DNA of 64,000 bases. Origin: Apodospora peruviana. Lineage: Eukaryota; Ascomycota; Sordariomycetes; Sordariales; Lasiosphaeriaceae. The position numbers were made by a program, and so were the translations under genes. The stretch spans positions 5,518,001-5,582,000 of the forward strand of contig JAUEDM010000002.1 of the NCBI GenBank assembly GCA_033439685.1. Direction: 5' to 3'. The notes beneath the pieces were generated by a model. It saw nothing but the letters and a program-made list of their open reading frames with translations. It searched no databases and had not been told where the DNA came from. Shown piece after piece: positions 23,492-33,309 of the stretch. Within the stretch, counting starts at the first letter, position 1. The number at the start of each line of letters is the position of its first letter.

Positions 23492-24896
23492 TGTTCTTGC
23501 GCGGCGCAGTATGCACCTCCGGCCTTTGTTTGTCACGTCACTCCCGCACCGCTCGCCGTCCTTGTTCTATTGCGGCGCGACTCATATACGCATTCGGCAT
23601 CGACAATGGCATCGAGATGGACTTCTTCGTCAAGCAACAATTCCTTTTTCGTTTCATGGAAACGTGCATCAAGTGGTCAACCTCTTTTTTTTTGACACAG
23701 GCCATCACTTCTGAAGGCCATATACCTACCGACCTTATGCCGCATTCCGCATTCCGCCAATTCTTTGTCCATATTTTTATTTTCATTTGTGGTTCTCCTG
23801 GTATCGGTTTACTACATGACCGTCTGTCTTGCGGTCCGGCGTAATCTTTGGCTTTTCTTTCCTTTATTTTATTAGGTACTAGACCATATCATTTGTTCGG
23901 CGTTGGGGAGTGAGCTGGTCACTATTGCTGCTTTGCTGCGGCAACGAACCAAGGGGATTATTGAGGAGCCACAAAGAGAAGACAGTACTGTCGAACGCAG
24001 CCCGCAGGGGATCTTCCACCATGGTTTTATCCACTGGGGAAACAAGCGAAGAAGAGGGATATATATTTTCTTGCGCTTTCCCTTGTTCATTACGGGGAGT
24101 GGAATACCTATATGATACATGCAGAATCAAAGAAGGGGGGGTTCTTGTGTGTGAAAGTTGTGTGAATTGTTAAGCATTTTTAATTGGCTGGGTTTGATTC
24201 GGCATAATCCGTACCCTGCTCGGGTTTCAAACAATGTCATTTTTTACTACACCATTACTGTTGCTCGTTCGTTGAGGTTCCGGACCGTGGATGATTGAAG
24301 TTAATAAGCCAGTCTGGTCGGTTCATGTTGGTGTTTGTGAATACCTGCACTGTTCGGCCGTCATGGCTTTGAGAGGGGAGAACTGTTTGGGTCACTTGGC
24401 AATGGCTTTGAGACATTGTTCTGGTCCGTTGACGGGGTGACTTGGTCGTTTGGTGAGTGGTGGGTTGCCTGTTCTGAGACACCCACCCGCCCGTGACTTA
24501 AGCTAAAAGCTACGTACCGTGCTCACCTCCCATCTCATAGAACAAAAATATCTGAGTGACGTGCCATTTGATCGATCTGATAAGATTTTGTGTAATACAT
24601 ATTGACAATTTGAGAAATGACACACAGTGTAATCCATCTAGATCACACATCGTCACCCCCGTTAGATCGGAGATAGGACTCAAGTCTGAGTCGTAGTCTC
24701 AGGATCAAGAAGTTCGGGTTATAAATGATAGATGGTATGAATTTATTCAGGGATGAGGTGATATGTCACGATAAGGTATCACATGCATGTCATCTACTAC
24801 TTAAGCAAGTGGGTATGTTTGCATGTAAGAGAGATAGGATGGATACAATATTCATTCACCTACCGTTTATGATTTATGAATCTATTTCAGATAACC
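23492..24896. other. Gene-free spacer
   Basis: 3' flank of the plus-strand membrane-protein gene and 3' flank of the next minus-strand gene. Short open frames only. I see no gene or mobile element. Confidence 0.45.
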
Positions 24897-25015
24897 AAAA
24901 AAAAAAAAAAGAAAAACAAAAAAAAGAAAAACAAAAAAAAGAAAAACAAAAAAAAGAAAAACAAAAAAAAGAAAAACAAAAAAAAGAAAAACAAAAAAAA
25001 GAAAAACAAAAAAAG
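24897..25015. repeat. 15-nt A-rich tandem array
   Basis: After a run of 14 A, the unit GAAAAACAAAAAAAA repeats seven times, starting at 24911, 24926, 24941, 24956, 24971, 24986 and 25001. The units are identical, apart from the last, which ends one A short and runs into GAGAGA. It ends 19 bp before the stop codon of the neighbouring minus-strand gene, so on that strand it lies as a T-rich block in the 3' UTR. Confidence 0.95.
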
Positions 25016-25033
25016 AGAGATCCCAGCTCTAGT

Positions 25034-26269
25034 CTAGAAGGGAATCTCCTCCCAGCCCTCGTCCTTCTTGAACTTCTTCTCGGCCTTTTTGGCGAGCGTC
25101 CGTAAAATTGACGTCCGTTTTGGTTTTTCGGTTGTTGAAGTCTGCCTGCTAAGCCTAACAGTAGAAGCAGAACCAGGTCGGCTAGCAGTACCAAGAATAT
25201 TAGTGGGGGTAGTAGGACTAGCGGAAGTAGATTCGTCAGTGAAGATATGGCTTCTCCGATACGGATTAGGACTCAGTACTATACCGTGTCTTGTGAATAG
25301 CTGCTGGTCCGACGATGGCGAAATGACATCGGCGGGAGAAGTAGCTGCAGTAGCAGCAGCACTGTTGGCGGCGGTTTCTCTGAATTCCGACCAGGTTGTT
25401 CTGGGGTATTGCTGCTCATCGGTTGGCCACATTGGATTCGGCTGCTCAGGCTGTTGTAGGTTGGGGTTAGTAGTTCCTGAATTCGGAGGCGTCAGTATAG
25501 AAGGATCAATACCGATTACTATGGACCGTACCCATGATCCCGGCGGTTGCGGGTGCGGTTGCGCAAGCTGCTGTGCCCAGCGTGACTGTCGTCGCCGGTC
25601 CTGAACGGCTGCGGTTTCTCGAAGACCTAGAACTGCCGGCCGTTTGTATATCGTACGCGGCAGTGAGAATACCGTGGTAGGTTCTGATGGGTCAGTTTCT
25701 TGGACGGATGGTAGCCGTTGTTGGTAAGTAGTACGCGGCGGTAATAATTCCGGTTCAGTTTGTTGAACAGCAGATAACCGTCTGTACGTCGTACGCGGCA
25801 GTAGTTCCGGTTCCGGTTCAGATTCTTGAACCGGGGCTGCTGCTGATAGCCGTGTGTATGTCGTACGCGGCAGTAAGAACACCGGTTCAGGCGGTACAGG
25901 AATATACTTCTCTTCTTCATAATCATCCTCCATCCGGGGCTCAGGTTTCTCGCCACTAGCTTTGATGGCTTCGCGGATCCAGCGGAAGCGGTACCATTGC
26001 AGTGTGGAGGTGGGGGATACCAGGTTGTTGATCCGCTCGATGTCATCGTCGAAAACTCGAAAAGGCTTGCGGAATGGTAGTGGTCGCCGCCGTCGCGGTT
26101 TTCGCCGACATATCGTCACCTCGAAGAATAGACCGATGATGATGGAGGAGACCATGATGAGGATGGCGACGCCAACGAGGATGTAGACTGGTAAAAGGTT
26201 GGCACCATCCACTCGGTCCATCTTGATGACCCCTCCTTCTCCTTCTCCTGTCGTGTTCGTGTTTCTCAT
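25034..26269 (-). CDS. Single-pass membrane protein with PRTTY repeats
   Basis: One exon, 411 residues from the ATG at 26269; the frame is open further upstream but without a better ATG. A short N-terminus is followed by a transmembrane helix at residues about 25-49, then a basic stop-transfer stretch (CRRKPRRRR). The long tail should therefore be cytosolic. The tail has repeated (L)PRTTY-type motifs: LLPRTTYTRLSA, LLPRTTYRRLSA, LPPRTTYQQRLP, SLPRTIYKRP and YPRTTWSEF, separated by acidic Glu/Pro linkers. RRLS in the second copy fits the PKA consensus R-R-x-S. The C-terminus is Ser/Thr-rich with a basic KKAEKKFKKDEGWEEIPF end. I recognise no domain. Neighbours on the same strand are a kinase and a surface protein with a similar single-TM layout. 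Confidence 0.75.
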   Translation of the reverse strand: MRNTNTTGEGEGGVIKMDRVDGANLLPVYILVGVAILIMVSSIIIGLFFEVTICRRKPRRRRPLPFRKPFRVFDDDIERINNLVSPTSTLQWYRFRWIREAIKASGEKPEPRMEDDYEEEKYIPVPPEPVFLLPRTTYTRLSAAAPVQESEPEPELLPRTTYRRLSAVQQTEPELLPPRTTYQQRLPSVQETDPSEPTTVFSLPRTIYKRPAVLGLRETAAVQDRRRQSRWAQQLAQPHPQPPGSWVRSIVIGIDPSILTPPNSGTTNPNLQQPEQPNPMWPTDEQQYPRTTWSEFRETAANSAAATAATSPADVISPSSDQQLFTRHGIVLSPNPYRRSHIFTDESTSASPTTPTNILGTASRPGSASTVRLSRQTSTTEKPKRTSILRTLAKKAEKKFKKDEGWEEIPF

Positions 26270-27164
26270 CTTCGGAATTAGTAATCTGCGAGGAACGATT
26301 TGACAAACCTTTGTTAGGAGTAAGGAGTCTTGGATGGACCTTCTCTTCTCTCCAAGGAACCTGTTACCCAACGTTCAAGATGGATCGGTTCTGAACTTGT
26401 TAGAGACGGTCCTCGGAGGAAAGGGGGTCAATTTCATACCATTTCAGTGCGAACAAGTTGTAGTTATAGTACGTCGAGGGTCGGGAACAATGAGACTGTA
26501 ATCCGGTATGCAAAGAATAATCTATGAACAATTGGCTTCAGGCTGTTTTGGGTTTGATCCCTTTGTTCCAGTGAAAGGTTGCCAGATCGGAACTGGGCCA
26601 TTGTTCGAGACTCTATCTCCTCTAGGTAAGCAAAAACAATTGAAATTTTGAGGCTGTTTCTTTGTTCATGTTTCGGGCAATCCCGACTCTTAACTGAGTT
26701 CTCGCAGCGCTCTTTGATTACAAGCTGACGCCTCGCTCCTGATAGTCCTCAAGTCGTCCTTAATTACAAGTGCTACTTTACTTTCTGCGTGAAACAAAAT
26801 ACTCCTTTCTCGGGATACTCGAAGACTGAAGGAACAGGTACTGCTACTGATAGACCGTACTACGTGTATACGTACATCCGGATAACTGCTCCTCGTCCTT
26901 GGATAGATCCTCGATTGTCGGATTATCATACCAACAAGGACTACTGGATCCCGGTTGCTAAGGTACTAGGTGTATCTACATCCGGGAGGCTGGAACAACC
27001 GGAGATCTACAAGATCTACGAGTCGGATTATGAGCTCGGCGTGCTGAAGGGGGTTACCGCTACCAGGAAGCTTGGAAGAAGCCTACGTCGGTGAAGCGTG
27101 GAGGAGAACAGACATCGGGCGGTCCAAAGGGAGACCATGTCGAGTCTAAAGCCCTTCGAGGCCG
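26270..27164. other. Spacer
   Basis: Promoter of the PRTTY-repeat gene and 3' flank of the kinase gene. No supportable gene. Confidence 0.45.
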
Positions 27165-28833
27165 CTAAAATCCGTATCCGGGACCAGGAGCATATCTCGG
27201 GAAAGGTTGCGGTGGCGGCGGCGGAGGAACTTGAACAGCAGGAACAAATACTCCATATGAAGAGTATTGCTGTGGCGGCGGTGGGGGTCTTATATGCATG
27301 GGCATTTGTATGGGAGCTTGAACTCCATAAAATCTGGAGGGTGGCCTGGAACTTCCATGGTGGCCCGCTGGCGCCCCGACCGATGACTGTCGATAAAACC
27401 TTTGGCCTAGGTGTTCGACTCCCGATTGTGGCCGCTGATGGCACGGGCCAACAAGAGGTCGTGCAACTACTGGGGGATGATGGCGCTGACGTTCCCGCTC
27501 ACGTTGGTCACGTCGCTGCTCACGCTCCTGCGCACGTTCACGCTCCTGCGCACGTTCACGCTCCTGCTTATTACGCTCCCGCTCCCGCTCGCGTTTACGT
27601 TCAAGCTCCTCCCACTCAGAATCCCGGGGGTCCCGACGATGTCGTGATTGCGTCGGTAACCTTGACGGTGATCGTGGCCGTGGCCCATCAGTAATAGTAA
27701 TTCTTGTATTGCCCACCCTAAATTCCTGTTTCTGTGTTCTTGCGCGATGTCGACCACCACCACCACCACCACCACCACCACCAACTTGCATTGTACCAGT
27801 ACGAGGCATCGAATCACCAATATATCGAGATGATGACGACCCTGCTGGTAAGAACGGGTTGCCGTTGATCTGAGGGAGCATTTTCTGAATGCACTGGGAG
27901 GCCGAGAACCTATTTCTATGATCCTTGTGGGCCATGTCCTGGAGGCAGGGAAACTGCTTGGCAGCATCGCAGATCTGATGCAGGTCTCTCCTGAAGAATT
28001 CAGCCTGCTGGTTCGGGTCGCTTCCCGACAGCCCTCGGCCCTTCCGGCCCTTATAGACAGCGCTCCCCGGGACCATCTCGACGATGCTGACAAACAAGGA
28101 GAACACGTCCATCTTTGTCGAGTGATCCTCAAACCTGCCCCAAAACATCTCGGGAGCTTGGTATCCCGGCGTACCAGCTTTCCATCCTTTCCTTTTTGAT
28201 TCTTTTACCGTAGTCGATTGGCCAAAATCGGCGAGGATGAAGTCGGTTTTACCGTCCGGTTCGGTCTTGTAGAGAATGTTGTCGGGCTTGAGGTCGCAGT
28301 GCACTATCGCCAACCCCTCGAGATAGTTGAGAGCAGATAGCATCTGGTTCATGCATTTCCAAAGAAGGTTCAGTAACTGCCCAGAGCTTGGACGGAGTTG
28401 GTACGGAAGGTGGAAGAGATCACCATTTAGTTTTGGCATCACGATCCACAGTTCCTCATCATCACTGGTCTCTATGGAGGTTATTAACTCTATGATGTGC
28501 GGCTAATTATTCACGTCGCGTCGGAAGAATCATGCAAAGTCAGTAACAAACGGTCCAAGAGAGGGCTGAGCATGAAGTAAGGTAGCAGAGACCAGGTAAG
28601 AAGTTGTTGATAATCAGTTAGGTATTTGTCGGAGTGCTTACATGTCTCAATCGTCCCAGGTTCCTTATCTCTTCCCGGCTATCTTTTTCATGATCAGTTC
28701 CTCTCAGGACGATCTTAACAGCAAGCTTATCGAACGGCCTGCGTCGATCAGTTGCTTCGTAAACGTCTCCCTGACCTCCGCGGCCGAGCTTCGCCCTAAT
28801 CATAATGTCATGTTCCTTAGGTTTAGGTACCAT
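27165..28833 (-). CDS. Protein kinase, non-RD type, with RE-rich and Pro-rich tail
   Basis: Two exons, 28833-28642 and 28502-27165, split by a 139-bp intron, give 509 residues. The kinase domain shows a glycine loop LGRGGQGDVYEA (about 16-27), catalytic Lys40 in AVKIV, the catalytic loop HCDLKPDN (132-139), DFG at 156-158 and GTPGYQAPEMFWG. The loop has Cys in place of the usual Arg, so this is a non-RD kinase, normally not dependent on activation-loop phosphorylation. After the domain come a Gly10 run, a highly charged Arg/Glu helix-like stretch, and a Pro/Tyr-rich C-terminus ending PGPGYGF. The frame stays open for about 32 residues before the chosen ATG (HRLPSG...FIPLLESHSR) and starts after a TAG that could be a splice acceptor near 28940, so an upstream exon is likely. 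Substrate unknown. Confidence 0.8.
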
Positions 28834-30342
28834 TCTGGAATGGGATTCTAGAAGCGGTATGAATTGTGAGATAATGTAGTAACAGCCGTGTGTTAGAACA
28901 CCGCTTGGAAGCCGATGTGATGAATGAAATGGGACAAACTATCCACGTAAACCGTTCGTGCGACCGTACTTGTATATATATACAGGTGCCAGCCAACTTC
29001 CCCAACACATACCTAAGCACCACACTAACACACTGCCCGCAGGTCCTAATCCTCCGTCCCTTTTGAAACCTTACTGTTACACACCCAAGGCACTCGTAAC
29101 GTTTTGCTTTGAATTTGCTAGAACAGTGACCTCAGCTTCAACAGTTTATCTGTTGGTTTCGCACTGAAACTCCCGAAAACCTCAGGTCTAAATCCCCGGC
29201 GGAGGACTTGCAGAGTCTCGCAAGGGTTTTACAGTCTGGCAAAGGAATAGAGACCACGTGGGCCAGCGGCCACCCGGGCAAAGCAGGGAACCTTCTAACC
29301 CGGCCCAAGTATGCAAGGTAAGGATAGACTATTCTACGGTAAATAGTTTACACCCGCGTATCAGGGCCCCAGATGCTTTCTTCGACTTCCAGGGATTACA
29401 ACTGGCGTTTGCAGAGTATTATCCAGAAGTCATACAGAGATATACCAAGAGCCCTGGCAAACTTCTCTTACAGGGCATGTGCGAGTATGGCGTGTAATCA
29501 ATGTACCGTTGAATGGTGCACGATAGCTTGGATACAGTGTACGACCTTGATTAGACTTAGTCTCCGTCCTATTTTTAGTGGCGGATTATAGGATGCGGCG
29601 TGCACTGCCTGTTGGAGTTTGGCCCCCAATATATCTTCCCGCTGGAGATGAAACCTCATCGAGGTTCGGGTGTAACAAAACGGAAATAAGCAACTTCGAT
29701 ATCCTATCAGTTTGCTGATAAAGAAGATTATCACATAATATTCTTCTACCCGACGGAGTTTATGGCAAACATGAACAGATGTACGGTGCCCAGTCCTGAG
29801 GAGGCTGTGACGGATTCGGTCGGTCGGTGGTTAGTCCTGCGACCGACCCGTCAACGGCGTATAATCCATTTGGAATCTCGACGCTAGCGCCTTTGAGATT
29901 CTGGCATTCTTTTTGAAGGATTGGCTCAATGGGGTGGATCAATCGTCACAGATGCCGAAAGCACCCTATCAAATCAGACGGGAGAAGGGCAGGATTTGAA
30001 ATAGCGAACGCGAGCTACAGGATGCCCTTGATTCAAGCTTGGAAGCCAGCAGCATGATTAAAAGATTCTCTGCACATCACATAAAGTTGATGACAGGGTT
30101 TTCGGGGGAGCGTTGTCGAGCCTCCTTTTATGGTGCCTGAGCTTCGCTGGCCCCGATTAAGCGCCTGCTAAAGTGGGACGGCAGAACACACGCTAATATA
30201 ACAATAAGAAAAATGGTCGCTAGAATGAGCCATGAGTAATCAACTGTTTTTTTTTTTTTTTTTTTTTTTTTTTTTGAGAAAAAAGAGAACAAAAAAAGGA
30301 ATCAACCAGCCCCGAGTCCATCAACAGCTCGACACCAGACCA
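28834..30342. other. Spacer with T29 tract
   Basis: Upstream of the kinase (part of which may be an unrecognised 5' exon near 28834-28940) and downstream of the surface-protein gene. A run of 29 T lies at 30247-30275. No other gene seen. Confidence 0.45.
30247..30275. repeat. Homopolymer T29
   Basis: An uninterrupted run of 29 T, about 70 bp past the stop codon of the minus-strand surface-protein gene. Read on minus it is poly(A). Confidence 0.95.
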
Positions 30343-32049
30343 TCACCTTAGTGTATTAGTGTGTGTATTATCCGAGCTCAGCTCCACCGGCGCCAAAGGG
30401 TATCCATCTAATCCGTATCCATGCCCATGTCCGTATCCTCCATCATACTGATTATATCCGTACCCAGCAGCAGGCAACTCGTTGGCACTGACCGGCGAGA
30501 CCGGTGCAAGTCCAGGCGAGCCGCCATATCCCGGGGCGGGACCCAGCTCGGCGGCCACAGTACCAGGAGAGCCTCCATACGCTGGGGGAGGCGCAGCATT
30601 GGAGTGTCCCAGCTCGACCACATTGGCCGGCGGCTGGTGATGCTGCTGCTGCTGCTGCTGCCCGCCAAGCTCGACGGCCATATGCTCCGCCGGTGCTCCT
30701 CCGACACCGCCCAGCTCAGCCATATTCGGCGTCGGTCCTCCCATATTCTGTTTATACTGCTGGCTGCCTAACTCGGCTGGCGCCTTCTCCGCTGCTGACA
30801 ACGCTCCCCCAACGTAGCCCAGCTCAGCCACATCCGACGGTGGTGATGGTGGCGGTGACGGCGACGTTTCCTTCTGAGGAGCCATTTCGGCGGCCAACTT
30901 CTCTGCCGCGGCGACCCGTCCTCCGGCGTTGCCCGTCTCGGCCATGTTTGCGCTATCATCGAAGTCGTTGTTGTCTCTGGCGGTGCTTGTCGCGATGGTA
31001 CCCGCCTTCCTGCCCCGTCTCCGGTACATCAAGAACGCTATCCCCGCGACCACGGCAAGGGCGGCGATGCCAGCTCCTGCTCCCAGCCCCGCTTTTGCCC
31101 CTGTCGAGAGGCCGCCGCCGCCAGTACTGCTGCTGCTCTGAGCAGTACCACCGCTAGCTGTGCTGGTGGTGGTTGAAGAGCCAGAGCTATCAGCCTCGCT
31201 GTCTCCACCGCTAGTTCCGTCAGGCTGGTCGCTCGGTGTCGAACCGGTATTGGATCCTGAGTCTCCTGTGCCACTACCGCCGCCATTGCCACCGTTGATC
31301 GGGTCTGATGCATCGGGCGTCACGGTTGGGGTGCCGGCCGCGGGCGTTCCCGGCGTTGGGGTGGCCGGGTCCTCGGGTACGGGAGTCGGTGTTCCCGGCT
31401 TGGGAGTGGTGGGATCTTGACCTGTGGAAGGCTTGGGGTCTGGCGTCGGCGTAGGGGTAGATGGATCGCCCGCAGGAGGGTTCACCACCGGGTCTGGCTT
31501 GGGATCTACGATGACTGGATCGGGGTCGGGATTGGTGATGACTGGGTCCGGGTCGGTGGTTACTGGCTCCCCACCCTATTAATATCAGTAGAGGTTTCTT
31601 AGGCAGTGTATTCCTCATTTTCTGAGCTTACCAAGCCCTTTATCGTGAAAGTGGGTGAGTAATTCGGCAAACCATTCGCATCCTCAATCTGCAGGGCGAA
31701 CGTGACGATTTCCGCGGATAACGTGGACGGGGGCGTCCACACATACGAGCCGGTTGGGGAACCCTCGGCCTCGGCTTTTCCTGTGTTAGTTTTCATTCTT
31801 GAGGCCCTTTGACGGATGATGGTATCTCAACTTACCGACGATGACACTGAGGGCAGCGAAATTGGCTATATTGCCGCCCACCAACACAATGCTCACCGGT
31901 TCATCTGCCTCGTCCCACTCGATCGTGAAGGGCTTTCCAACCTCAATGTTATACCAGTCTGAGTTGGTGAAGACAACAGCCAGAGATGAGTGAAAGAGCG
32001 ACGCGGTTGCAAGGAGCCAGAGCCACCGTGTTTGCGATGGCGGCCTCAT
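30343..32049 (-). CDS. Surface protein: signal peptide, Kre9-like domain, mucin stalk, TM
   Basis: Three exons, 32049-31836, 31780-31632 and 31575-30343, with 55- and 56-bp introns, give 531 residues. A signal peptide (residues about 1-24) leads into a beta-sandwich of the Kre9/Knh1 N-terminal type (IEVGKPFTIEWDEADEPVSIVLVGG; GSYVWTPPSTLS). A Pro/Thr/Asp-rich stalk with TPTP and PDP repeats and a Ser/Gly-rich region follow; both should be O-mannosylated. A TM helix lies at about 283-305, followed by YRRRGRK. The cytosolic tail repeats short (A/V)ELG blocks (VAELGYVGG, PAELGS, MAELGGVGG, AVELGG, VVELGH, AAELGP), has a Gln tract, and ends rich in Gly/Tyr. The layout is that of a wall-anchored sensor. 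Whether it signals is inference. Confidence 0.82.
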
Positions 32050-33042
32050 GGTCGATGGGTTAAACGAGTGACTGATGGTGAATGCGGTTGCCAAAGTGAA
32101 CCCGCCGTGCCCGATTGAAAAAAATGAACACAAGGAACCGCGAGGAAAAGGCATGGTCCCCTTTAACAAGCGCCGTTGTCCATCTCAGCTGATGCTATTG
32201 CCAAGGGGGCTAAGAAAAACAGCATCGTGTGTGGCTGAACAATATTGGACCGCTAATGTTGATTGACTGGCTGAAAGGTGAGCAATTCTTGGGTGTGGCG
32301 TCAAGGTATAGACTTGGCGACGACGATGTTTGATTTAGGGTCGGCAGTCTGTTGAGTCTAGACCGTTTCTTGTCAGGGCTGAATGAACAACCCGAGCACG
32401 TGAAGAGTAAACCTCAAGCAAGGGCACGAGGTATTGAAAGGTGCAAAGGTAAATAACAAAGTCAATACCATCTATCCGTACTTTACTTGCTGTCTACAAA
32501 GAAGCTGATTATTGCTGTCCAGGCATCAACGCTGGCTATCTATTGATTTATCATGCTCTCGAGCGGACATTGCATACCTGCCTAGGTAATGTAGGTACAT
32601 TAGACATACGGAGGGTTACTCCAGGCGAGCTGCCGAAACGGCAAGTGCCCACTGCTGGCATATTCATATTTCGGACTGATTTATACCATGAATCAAGCCG
32701 ATGACTGCCGGCCCCAGCTGTATCAGCCAGCACCCTTGGTTCTTTCTCTCTGCCGAACCTCGGGGTGGCCTCTACCTCAAGCATGTAAGACACCAGCGGG
32801 CCGTATTCAAGTAATCATGGTTGTATCCTACCAAGATAAGCAAACCGTAACAGCAGCAGCAACGTCATTTTCCGGAAATCCGATCCGTCTTCGTATTGCT
32901 TCTTGACGGACAAACAGAGCGACCCGAGCATCCCGCGCGTCCCGAACATCCACCAAAATTCCCACTGCCACTCAAAGGCCCTGGCCAATAACGGCCACAG
33001 CACAACAAACATCTTCGCATTTTTTTTTCATCAGTAAAAAAC
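32050..33042. other. Divergent spacer
   Basis: Between two divergent start codons, so it should hold both promoters. It contains CCTAGGTA-type motifs near 32580. No gene seen. Confidence 0.45.
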
Positions 33043-33309
33043 ATGAGCGATCAACGAGAGCGGCGACCACGGACATCCTCAGCTCAAACACCAAACACAA
33101 GGATGATGACACCTCTAACCACCTCGGAGGAGACCTCCACATCCGCTGAGACCACCAGCTTGCTCAGAACCTACGGCCTGTTCGCCTTCAGCTTCGTGGT
33201 GCTCCTCATGGTCGGAAACCTACTCCCGGCATACGGGCTCATCTTTCTGGGATTCCTGTCGGTAGGCGGTTTGGTGAATACGGCGGTATGGGGCGCGGTG
33301 AGCCGGTAA
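33043..33309 (+). CDS. Small putative two-TM protein
   Basis: One exon, 88 residues. The first about 40 residues are polar, Ser/Thr/Arg-rich. The second half is strongly hydrophobic and can form two helices (YGLFAFSFVVLLMVGNLLP and YGLIFLGFLSVGGLVNTAVW) divided by a Pro-Gly-like turn. The ATG follows an A-rich leader. No family recognised. The biased composition makes a chance frame less likely, but the size and lack of homology recall leave it uncertain. Confidence 0.45.
   Translation: MSDQRERRPRTSSAQTPNTRMMTPLTTSEETSTSAETTSLLRTYGLFAFSFVVLLMVGNLLPAYGLIFLGFLSVGGLVNTAVWGAVSR

Noticed and set aside
24897..25015. Tandem array considered as a CRISPR or minisatellite gene
   Set aside because: No spacers and no cas genes, and the organism is a fungus. 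It is a simple A-rich tandem repeat.
27098..27694. Plus-strand frame rich in HVHAPA repeats
   Set aside because: Antisense shadow of the RE-rich stretch of the kinase tail.
30247..30275. T29 considered as the poly(A) tail of a retroposon on minus
   Set aside because: No target-site duplication or element body is visible beside it.
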